From Methanolinea sp. SDB (GTDB taxonomy: Archaea; Halobacteriota; Methanomicrobia; Methanomicrobiales; Methanospirillaceae): DNA of 5,040 bases. The stretch is from contig LKUF01000243.1 in the NCBI GenBank assembly GCA_001412335.1, forward strand, positions 1-5,040. The letters run 5' to 3'. The position numbers and the translations under genes are program-made. The notes under the pieces were generated by a model. The model did not search any database, was not told where the DNA came from, and worked only from the letters and a program-made list of their open reading frames with translations. This document shows positions 1-5,040 of the stretch, one piece after another (position 1 is the first letter of the stretch; every line of letters starts with the position of its first letter).

Positions 1-726
1 ATGGACGGGGTAAAACGCGGATACAATGTCATGACCTTCGAGGGACCGGGACAGGGTGAAGTGATCAGGGTCCAGCATATCCCGTTTAGGCCTGACTGGG
101 AGAAGGTAATAACCCCGGTCGTGGATTATGCCGTGAGCCGGACCGATGTCGACAGTGATCATATCGCACTGTGGGGGATATCGCTTGGAGGCTACCTCGC
201 GCCGCGTGGAGCCGTGTACGAGCACCGGATATCAGCATTGATCTCGGACGGAGGTACCTATGACATAGGGCTGACGGTCCTGTTGATCATGGAGGAGGTC
301 GGGGCCCCTGCCGCGAACCTGACAGAAGAAGAGCTCCAGGAATGGCTGCAGTCCGACCCGCCCGCGTTCAACAAGGCAATGCGCGCCGCGATGGCCGGGG
401 ACACCGGCACACGGTGGCTGAACGAGAACGGGATGTATGTCTTCGATGCCGGATCGCCTGCATTGTTCTGGGCAGAATGGATGGATTTTTCCCTTGAAGG
501 CAGAGCAGAAGGGATACGGTGCCCGACACTGGTCTGTGCAGGCGCTGCCGATCACTTCGATCCCGGCGGGCTGCAGGCGCAGGCACTGTATGACCATCTC
601 ACCTGCGACAGGACACTTATGGTATTTTCTGACGAGTACGGTGCAGGTTCCCACTGCCAGCTCGGGGCATTCGCCCAGTCTTTTGCTCCCAAGTTCGACT
701 GGCTCGACGAGAAGATGGGGATGTAG
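1..726 (+). CDS. Alpha/beta hydrolase, C-terminal part (5' end outside window)
   Basis: This is a serine hydrolase of the alpha/beta fold, probably cytoplasmic, since no signal or membrane segment is visible in this part. The 241 visible residues begin with a strand and turn, RGYNVMTFEGPGQGE (residues 6-20), typical of the middle of FrsA/DUF1100-like and 2,6-dihydropseudooxynicotine hydrolase-like proteins. The nucleophile elbow GISLGG places the catalytic serine at residue 61. Residues about 90-170 are helical and probably form a cap. The likely acid is Asp184 in GAADHF and the likely base is His218 in GAGSHCQLG, which completes a Ser-Asp-His triad. From family knowledge, full-length members run to roughly 350-400 residues with an N-terminal helical region, so the Met at base 1 is probably internal and the gene is cut by the window edge. 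The substrate cannot be told; esterase, C-C hydrolase and acyl-peptidase roles all occur in related proteins. It converges on the tetrapyrrole operon and has no evident functional link to it. Confidence 0.85.
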   Translation: MDGVKRGYNVMTFEGPGQGEVIRVQHIPFRPDWEKVITPVVDYAVSRTDVDSDHIALWGISLGGYLAPRGAVYEHRISALISDGGTYDIGLTVLLIMEEVGAPAANLTEEELQEWLQSDPPAFNKAMRAAMAGDTGTRWLNENGMYVFDAGSPALFWAEWMDFSLEGRAEGIRCPTLVCAGAADHFDPGGLQAQALYDHLTCDRTLMVFSDEYGAGSHCQLGAFAQSFAPKFDWLDEKMGM

Positions 727-743
727 CCCGGGAGATGGGACTC

Positions 744-763
744 TCCAGGGCAATATCCCTGGA
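744..763. terminator. Hairpin between convergent genes, possible bidirectional terminator
   Basis: Bases 744-750 (TCCAGGG) and 757-763 (CCCTGGA) are perfect inverted repeats separated by a 6-nt loop, CAATAT. The hairpin fills the end of the 37-nt gap between the hydrolase stop (724-726) and the cobA stop (764-766, minus strand), directly abutting the latter. Its position suggests a role in ending or protecting both converging transcripts. Neither strand has a T-tract after the stem, and archaeal termination usually depends on T-runs, so the terminator role is an inference. Confidence 0.35.
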
Positions 764-1516
764 TCACAGGGGGATAAGCCATGGCTCGCCTTCACGGTAC
801 AGGGAGACGACCTCGCCGATAACGATGACTGCTGGTGGAGCAACCTTTCTCTCGGCGGCGATCTCTCCGATCTGTTCGAGAGGGCCCGTTGTCACCCGCT
901 GGTCCTTCCGCAGCCCCCGTTCGATGATCGCCACGGGAGTCTTCGGATTCTTTCCGTTTTCAACGAGTGACTGTGCTATGAGCGGGAGGTTTTTCACCCC
1001 CATCAGGATGACGATCGTGCCCCTGGACTGTGCAAGAAGGTTCCAGTCCAGTGCGGATTCTGGCTTGGTCGGGTCTTCGTGCCCGGTGAGGATGGTGACC
1101 TGGGATGCACAGGAGCGGTGGGTTACGGGGATGCCGACAGCCCCCGGGACGGCCACGGCACTGGTTATTCCAGGGACGAGCTCGACTTTTATTCCGGCAT
1201 CCCTCAAAACCTCGAGTTCTTCCCCACCCCTGCCGAAGACAAACGGGTCTCCGCCTTTCAGCCTGACAACCTGCTTTCCCTCCCGCGCTTTTGCAATCAT
1301 CAGGGCTTCTATCTCCTCCTGTTCACGCAGGTGCATGCCCCCGTATTTTCCGCAGTCGATCAGCTCGGCGTTCTCCGGCAGCGTCGTCAGTATCTCCTCG
1401 CCGGGGAGCTGGTCAAAAAGCACTACATCAGCCGAATCGAGCACATCACGTGCCCTGCAGGTCAGGAGTCCCAGACCGCCCGGCCCCGATCCAACAAGAT
1501 ATACCTTGCCTGTCAT
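764..1516 (-). CDS. cobA: Uroporphyrinogen-III C-methyltransferase (SUMT)
   Basis: This enzyme transfers two methyl groups from S-adenosylmethionine to C-2 and C-7 of uroporphyrinogen III, giving precorrin-2 in the cytoplasm. That commits the pathway to siroheme, cobamides and F430. The 250 residues form a stand-alone tetrapyrrole methylase domain of normal length. Visible motifs are the N-terminal VGSGPGG (residues 8-14), CGKYGG followed by REQEEI (55-69), GGDPFVFGRGGEE (88-100), PGITSA (115-120), GIPVTHR (128-134) and MGVKNLP. It is not fused to a HemD domain or to a CysG-type dehydrogenase. The ATG lies 3 nt after the hemC TAA stop, with only a weak GGGG element about 9 nt upstream, so it is probably translated by coupling to hemC. 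It is the last gene of the operon. Other SAM-dependent precorrin methylases share the fold, but the GDPFVFGRGGEE and GIPVTHR motifs and the position next to hemC favour SUMT. Confidence 0.95.
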   Translation of the reverse strand: MTGKVYLVGSGPGGLGLLTCRARDVLDSADVVLFDQLPGEEILTTLPENAELIDCGKYGGMHLREQEEIEALMIAKAREGKQVVRLKGGDPFVFGRGGEELEVLRDAGIKVELVPGITSAVAVPGAVGIPVTHRSCASQVTILTGHEDPTKPESALDWNLLAQSRGTIVILMGVKNLPLIAQSLVENGKNPKTPVAIIERGLRKDQRVTTGPLEQIGEIAAERKVAPPAVIVIGEVVSLYREGEPWLIPL

Positions 1517-1519
1517 CTG

Positions 1520-2398
1520 TTAGAGCCCCAGTTTTTCGTATGCTTCACGTATCAGGTCACGCCCCATGGAACGGAGCCTGGCCCCGCATTCCCCTGCCTT
1601 CTCCGGGGAATCGATCTCTTCCTCTATCCTGACCGAACGCGAGCCGTCCAGCGAGAGTATCTCTCCAATCAGGTATCCGTCTCTGCAATAAATCCCCTGC
1701 GGAGTGAAACAGCCTCCACCGACAGCCTCCATGACGGCCCTCTCTGCCTCGACATCTGCCCGGGTGGACGGGTGGTCAAGCGGGGAGAATGCATCGCACA
1801 CCTCCCTTCCTGTGCCGCTCACCACCGCGATGGTGCCCTGGTTCGGCGACGGGACAAATTTCTCGGGGTCGAGCCGCGCACCGTCGAGTGAAAGATTCAT
1901 CCGCTGCATTCCTGCCTCTGCAAGAACAATAGCGTCATATTCGCCAGATTTCAGTTTCCGAAGCCTTGTGTCGACGTTGCCCCGGAGCTGCCTGATATCG
2001 AGATCCGGGTTGGACCTGAGAAGCTGCGCCCTCCTCCGTGTGCTGGAGGTCCCGATGACCGCTACCTCGTCTCCGGGGATCGAGTGAGCCAGGAAATCGG
2101 CAGGGGAGTCACGCTCAAGGATCGCGCTCGTGACAAGACCCGCCGGTCTTGCGGCAGGAATGTCTTTCATGCTGTGGACGGCGGCATCGATCTCGCCTGA
2201 AAGGATGGCGTCGTCGAGAGCCCTGACAAAGACCCCCTGTCCACCAATCTCGTGAAGCGGGACACCTGTTTCGCGATCTCCCTGCGTGCTGATCACCACG
2301 ATCTCCGTCGCGGTACCCTGCAGGTCAAGAAGGGCGCATACCTTCTCTGCCTGGGCAAGAGCCAGGCGGCTCCCCCGTGTCCCGATCAGGAGAGACAT
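1520..2398 (-). CDS. hemC: Hydroxymethylbilane synthase (porphobilinogen deaminase)
   Basis: HemC polymerises four porphobilinogen molecules into the linear tetrapyrrole hydroxymethylbilane, using a covalently bound dipyrromethane primer. The protein has 292 residues, close to the usual length. Domain order is clear: IGTRGSRLALAQ (residues 5-16), HSMKDIP with the catalytic aspartate at 79 (75-81), GTSSTRRRAQ with the substrate-carboxylate arginines 121-122 (116-125), LRGNVDTRL (138-146), PSPNQGT (183-189) and ERAVMEAVGGGCFTPQG (219-235). Cys230 is the expected dipyrromethane attachment residue; its codon is at 1711-1709. The PSPNQG and LAEAGM variants replace the bacterial PAxGQG and LAxAGL forms, as is common in methanogens. 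The ATG overlaps the end of hemL by 13 nt. No good ribosome-binding site precedes it, so translation probably depends on ribosomes finishing hemL. The start fits because IGTRGS normally begins within the first few residues. Confidence 0.97.
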   Translation of the reverse strand: MSLLIGTRGSRLALAQAEKVCALLDLQGTATEIVVISTQGDRETGVPLHEIGGQGVFVRALDDAILSGEIDAAVHSMKDIPAARPAGLVTSAILERDSPADFLAHSIPGDEVAVIGTSSTRRRAQLLRSNPDLDIRQLRGNVDTRLRKLKSGEYDAIVLAEAGMQRMNLSLDGARLDPEKFVPSPNQGTIAVVSGTGREVCDAFSPLDHPSTRADVEAERAVMEAVGGGCFTPQGIYCRDGYLIGEILSLDGSRSVRIEEEIDSPEKAGECGARLRSMGRDLIREAYEKLGL

Positions 2399-3630
2399 TC
2401 TCTGTAGGCTTCCCCGATCTGCTCGACATCCCGTTCACTGTGGGCAGTGGAGAGGAAGTTTGTCTCGAACTGCGAGGGTGGCAGGAAGATTCCCCTGCCA
2501 AACATATCCTTCCAGAACTTCCCAAATGCACCTGTGTCGCACTCTTTTGCCTGCATGTAATCGGCCGGTGGCCGGTCCCTGAAGAAGAACTTGAACATCG
2601 ACCCGATCCTGACAAACGATCCGTTTTCCCTCTCACCGACTGCTTCCCCGATTGCCTTTGCCGACTCTTCGAGCCGTGCATACACGTTCCGATTCTCGTG
2701 GAGCCACCTGATTGTCGCAAGTCCTGCGGCGAGCGATAGCGGGTTTCCACTGAAGGTGCCTGCCTGGTAGACAGGGCCCTGCGGCGCGACCATCTCCATC
2801 AGTTCTCTCCTCCCGCCGAAGGCTCCGATGGGAAGGCCCCCGCCGAGGATCTTTCCGAGGGTGGTGATGTCGGGCACCACCCCAAATTTCACCTGTGCGC
2901 CGCCGATCCCGAGCCTGTACCCGGTGATCACCTCGTCGAATATGAGCAGCACGTCATGGGCTCTCGTGCTCTCCCGTACTCCTGCGAGGTATCCCTCGTC
3001 GGGAAGGATCAATCCGACGTTGCCCATCACGGGTTCCAGGATGAAGGCTGCGATATCGTCGTTTGAAGAGAGAAGCGATTCAAGGGCTTCGAGGTCGTTG
3101 TACCGCACCTGCCTTGTATGCGATACCAGGTCGGCGAGCACACCCTCCGAGTCGGGGACGCCCATCGTAGTCGCCCCCGAACCGGCTTTGACGAGCACGC
3201 CGTCATGTGCGCCATGGAACCCGCCTTCCAGCTTGACGATATCCTTTTTGCCGGAAAATCCCCGTGCCAGCCGGATGGCGGCCATGGTGGCCTCGGATCC
3301 ACTCGATACGAACCGGACCATCTCCATGCCGGGGTGATCGCCGGTGACCAGCTCGGAAAATTCCGGCTCGAGAGGAACAGGTGTGCCATACAGCCAACCG
3401 TGCTCGACCTGTTCGCGTATTGCGTCTCTCACCCGGCGATGTGCATGACCGAGCAGCAGTGGCCCGTAGGCCATGCAGCAGTCGAGGAGTTCCTCACCGT
3501 CCACGGTTGTTATGTGAGACCCGCTGGCACTGCCCGTGTAGAACGGGTACGGCCTGATCGCCCTGACGGGGCTGCTGACGCCGCCGGGCATCACCTTTCT
3601 TGCCCGTTCGAACAATTCAGCGCTCTTCAT
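2386..3630 (-). CDS. hemL: Glutamate-1-semialdehyde 2,1-aminomutase
   Basis: This is a pyridoxal/pyridoxamine-phosphate enzyme of aminotransferase fold class I (class III aminotransferases). It isomerises glutamate-1-semialdehyde to 5-aminolevulinate, the second step of the C5 route, and normally works as a dimer. The 414 residues are slightly shorter than the roughly 425-430 of bacterial homologues. Visible motifs are MPGGVSSPVRA (residues 14-24), AYGPLLLGHAH (54-64), SSGSEATMAAIRLARG (109-124, cofactor phosphate region), EGGFHGAHD (135-143), FDEVITGYR with the cofactor-ring aspartate at 232 (231-239), TTLGKILGGGLPIGAFGG with the Schiff-base lysine at 260 (256-273), and AGTFSGNP (290-297). 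The GGGLPIGAFGG form separates it from ornithine- or acetylornithine-type relatives. It overlaps hemB by 14 nt and hemC by 13 nt. The hemL start is supported by a GGGGTGG element and by the family N-terminus. Confidence 0.97.
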   Translation of the reverse strand: MKSAELFERARKVMPGGVSSPVRAIRPYPFYTGSASGSHITTVDGEELLDCCMAYGPLLLGHAHRRVRDAIREQVEHGWLYGTPVPLEPEFSELVTGDHPGMEMVRFVSSGSEATMAAIRLARGFSGKKDIVKLEGGFHGAHDGVLVKAGSGATTMGVPDSEGVLADLVSHTRQVRYNDLEALESLLSSNDDIAAFILEPVMGNVGLILPDEGYLAGVRESTRAHDVLLIFDEVITGYRLGIGGAQVKFGVVPDITTLGKILGGGLPIGAFGGRRELMEMVAPQGPVYQAGTFSGNPLSLAAGLATIRWLHENRNVYARLEESAKAIGEAVGERENGSFVRIGSMFKFFFRDRPPADYMQAKECDTGAFGKFWKDMFGRGIFLPPSQFETNFLSTAHSERDVEQIGEAYRECLS

Positions 3631-4600
3631 CGAGCCACCCCGCTACATCTGCCGCAAAGTAGGTGATGATGAGATCGGCACCCGCCCGTTTCATGCAGTT
3701 CATACTCTCCATGACCGCCTCTCTCTCGTTTATCCATCCTTCTTGTGCCGCCGCCCTGATCATCGCGTATTCCCCGCTCACCTGGAAGGCGGCAACCGGC
3801 AGACCGAACTCTGCTATCGCGGCCACGAGATCGAGGTATAAGCCGGCCGGCTTGACCATCAGGATATCGGCGCCTTCCTCCCTGTCGATGAATGACTCCA
3901 TGACCGCCTCCCTTCCGTTCGCCGGGTTTATCTGGTAGGTGGACCGGTCGCCGAAGGTGTATCCTGATTCGGCCGCATCCCGGAATGGTCCATACAGCGA
4001 GCTTGAAAACTTGGTGGAGTAGGACATGATTGCGACGTTCTCATGGCCTGCATCATCAAGAGCACGTCGTATGGAGGCGACCATGCCGTCCAGCATACAC
4101 GAGGGCGCTACGATATCGCACCCGCTGTCCGCGTGGCTCACCGCTATCTTCTCCATCAGTTCAAGTGACGGATCATTCAGGAGATCAGGGCCGTTACAGG
4201 TCTCCCCGACGATCCCGCAATGGCCATGGTCGGTATACTCGCAGGCGCAGACGTCGGTGATGACAACCATCTCCGGGACCGATGACTTGATGTCTCGTAC
4301 CGCGGCCTGGATCACACCGCCACCTGCAAACGCCCCGGTGGCCCGGGCATCCTTCTCCTGCGGAATGCCGAAGAGGAGCATCGCCCGTATGCCTTTGGCA
4401 TAGAGGTCTCTCGCCACTCTGGCTGCATCGGCAGGGGGATATCGGTACTGGCCCGGCATCGACGGTATCGGAACCGGTCCCGAAGTGGTTGCATCGATGA
4501 ATATCGGTGCGATGAGGTCAGTCTTTTTTACCTGGTGCTCCTGGAGGAGGGGCTGCAGGAGCCTTCCCCGGAGCCTTCTCATTCTTCGTTGCGGAAACAT
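3617..4600 (-). CDS. hemB: Porphobilinogen synthase (5-aminolevulinate dehydratase)
   Basis: HemB condenses two 5-aminolevulinate molecules into porphobilinogen in the cytoplasm, usually as an octameric TIM-barrel enzyme. The 327 residues match the family length. The N-terminus MFPQRRMRRLR is the conserved arm of the family and fixes the start. DVCACEYTDHGHC (residues 116-128) supplies cysteines 118, 120 and 128, the three-cysteine site of zinc-dependent HemB; magnesium-type enzymes have aspartate-rich replacements here. The two Schiff-base lysines are Lys197 in STKFSS and Lys250 in MVKPAG. Other family blocks are APSCMLDGMV (165-174), SLYGPFRDAA (201-210) and QVSGEYAM (273-280). The gene overlaps the end of hemA by 22 nt and hemL by 14 nt, consistent with tight co-translation of consecutive pathway steps. 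A strong GAGGTGA ribosome-binding site lies 6 nt before the ATG. Confidence 0.97.
   Translation of the reverse strand: MFPQRRMRRLRGRLLQPLLQEHQVKKTDLIAPIFIDATTSGPVPIPSMPGQYRYPPADAARVARDLYAKGIRAMLLFGIPQEKDARATGAFAGGGVIQAAVRDIKSSVPEMVVITDVCACEYTDHGHCGIVGETCNGPDLLNDPSLELMEKIAVSHADSGCDIVAPSCMLDGMVASIRRALDDAGHENVAIMSYSTKFSSSLYGPFRDAAESGYTFGDRSTYQINPANGREAVMESFIDREEGADILMVKPAGLYLDLVAAIAEFGLPVAAFQVSGEYAMIRAAAQEGWINEREAVMESMNCMKRAGADLIITYFAADVAGWLDEER
3635..3641 (-). promoter_or_regulatory. Probable ribosome-binding site of hemL
   Basis: Read on the minus strand this is GGGGTGG, ending 4 nt before the hemL ATG at 3630-3628. The GGTG core pairs with the archaeal 16S rRNA 3' end (UCACCUCC). It lies within the last codons of hemB, so hemL can be both coupled and independently initiated. 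Confidence 0.45.
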
Positions 4601-5040
4601 ATTCTCTCACCTCTCGTTATTGCGGCAACAATCGATTCAGCACGTTCAAGGTCCCCCGTCTCGGCGCACGACCTGATGGAGACGCTGACATCAGAGAGCA
4701 ACTTGCTCACGAGGACCCGTGTCAGGTCGTCGACGACCTCGCATGTACGACCGTCTCCCATGCCGAGACGCCCGAGGGCCTTGTCTCGCTCCCGTATGCG
4801 GATGGACTCCGCCCAGCGGTGCAGTATGGCAAGTGCAGAGTCGGCAGCCTTCCCGTTGAGAAGCCGTATGAACTGGGCGAGTTCCTCCTCGATGTAGGCG
4901 CGTGCCTTCTCAGCTTCCAGCCTCCTGCCATCCATTGTCATCTCGTTGATCCGCCGGAGGCTGTCTATGGTGAAGAGGACAACCCCGTCTATATCTTCTG
5001 TGCCCTCTTCCACGTCGCGGGGCTGGGCGATGTCGATGAG
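4579..5040 (-). CDS. hemA: Glutamyl-tRNA reductase, C-terminal part (5' end outside window)
   Basis: HemA is the NADPH-dependent enzyme that reduces glutamyl-tRNA(Glu) to glutamate-1-semialdehyde, the first committed step of tetrapyrrole synthesis in organisms using the C5 route. The frame is open to the window edge and gives 153 residues, the last third of a protein usually about 400-430 long. It starts with IDIAQPRDVEE, the conserved DIAxPRDI/V block that ends the NADPH-binding domain. The helical dimerisation domain follows, with typical motifs LFTIDSLRRINE, RRLEAEKARAYIEEE, LHRWAESIRIRERDKAL and LTRVLVSKLL. The catalytic cysteine domain and most of the nucleotide-binding domain lie outside. 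The GTG at 5013-5011 (the V of PRDV) is inside the conserved block and is not the start. The gene ends with TGA at 4581-4579, 22 nt inside hemB. It is the first gene of the operon visible here; the promoter is not in the window. Confidence 0.95.
   Translation of the reverse strand, partial: LIDIAQPRDVEEGTEDIDGVVLFTIDSLRRINEMTMDGRRLEAEKARAYIEEELAQFIRLLNGKAADSALAILHRWAESIRIRERDKALGRLGMGDGRTCEVVDDLTRVLVSKLLSDVSVSIRSCAETGDLERAESIVAAITRGERICFRNEE
4607..4613 (-). promoter_or_regulatory. Ribosome-binding site of hemB
   Basis: The minus strand reads GAGGTGA here, a full 7-base match to the complement of the archaeal anti-Shine-Dalgarno sequence, 6 nt before the hemB ATG at 4600-4598. It lies within hemA coding sequence, over the codons near its C-terminus, and supports the chosen hemB start and the 22-nt overlap. 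Confidence 0.75.

Noticed and set aside
1..3. ATG at base 1 as the true hydrolase start
   Set aside because: The protein would begin directly at the strand before GPGQG, lacking the N-terminal part of the fold. The window edge falling on an internal Met is more likely.
731..746. Second small inverted repeat, GGAGA / TCTCC, in the convergent gap
   Set aside because: It is only 5 bp, shares bases with the stronger 744-763 stem and cannot form together with it. Such short repeats are common by chance.
232..843. Minus-strand frame of 203 codons opposite the hydrolase and the cobA end
   Set aside because: It would run through the convergent gap and the 3' end of cobA in another frame. The sense-strand hydrolase has an intact triad, so this is a shadow.
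735..1891. Two long plus-strand reading frames (735-1523 and 1079-1891) opposite cobA and hemC
   Set aside because: They are antisense to genes with complete conserved motifs, are rich in Ser/Pro/Arg of low-complexity character, and match no family I recognise. Long antisense frames are expected in GC-rich coding DNA.
2828..3666. Plus-strand frames of 169 and 182 codons opposite hemL
   Set aside because: They overlap each other and lie fully within hemL apart from a few bases. No recognisable domain or ribosome-binding site supports them.
764..5040. A novel or defence-type system hidden in the minus-strand cluster
   Set aside because: Every minus-strand gene is a well-known tetrapyrrole enzyme with its expected catalytic residues visible, or, for HemA, its expected C-terminal domain. 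No unexplained space larger than 37 nt remains.

Overview
The window is an ordinary metabolic locus. It holds most of an early tetrapyrrole (siroheme-branch) operon on the minus strand, facing a convergent alpha/beta hydrolase on the plus strand. Several traits suggest a methanogenic euryarchaeon, most likely Methanomicrobiales: C5-pathway genes in the order hemA-hemB-hemL-hemC-cobA, HemC and CobA motif variants of the methanogen type, an AGGTGA ribosome-binding site, and moderately high GC. This placement is inferred from gene order and motifs; no marker gene is present.

Layout: 1-726 (+) is the C-terminal part of an alpha/beta hydrolase whose start lies outside the window. 727-763 is a short convergent gap with a perfect 7-bp hairpin. 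From 764 to the right edge, all genes are on the minus strand. In transcription order they are hemA (5040-4579, C-terminal part only), hemB (4600-3617), hemL (3630-2386), hemC (2398-1520) and cobA (1516-764). The first three junctions overlap by 22, 14 and 13 nt, and the last has a 3-nt gap, so this is almost certainly one translationally coupled transcript. Its promoter would lie beyond 5040. No non-coding stretch exceeds 37 nt.

Pathway: HemA reduces glutamyl-tRNA(Glu) to glutamate-1-semialdehyde. HemL converts this to 5-aminolevulinate, HemB condenses two of these to porphobilinogen, and HemC joins four into hydroxymethylbilane. CobA methylates uroporphyrinogen III at C-2 and C-7 to precorrin-2, the precursor of siroheme, cobamides, coenzyme F430 and, in some archaea, heme. 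The step between HemC and CobA, uroporphyrinogen-III synthase (hemD), has no gene in the window although hemC and cobA are adjacent. It may lie upstream or elsewhere in the genome.

All complete enzymes keep their recognisable catalytic residues. I see no mobile element, CRISPR array, RNA gene or undescribed system here.
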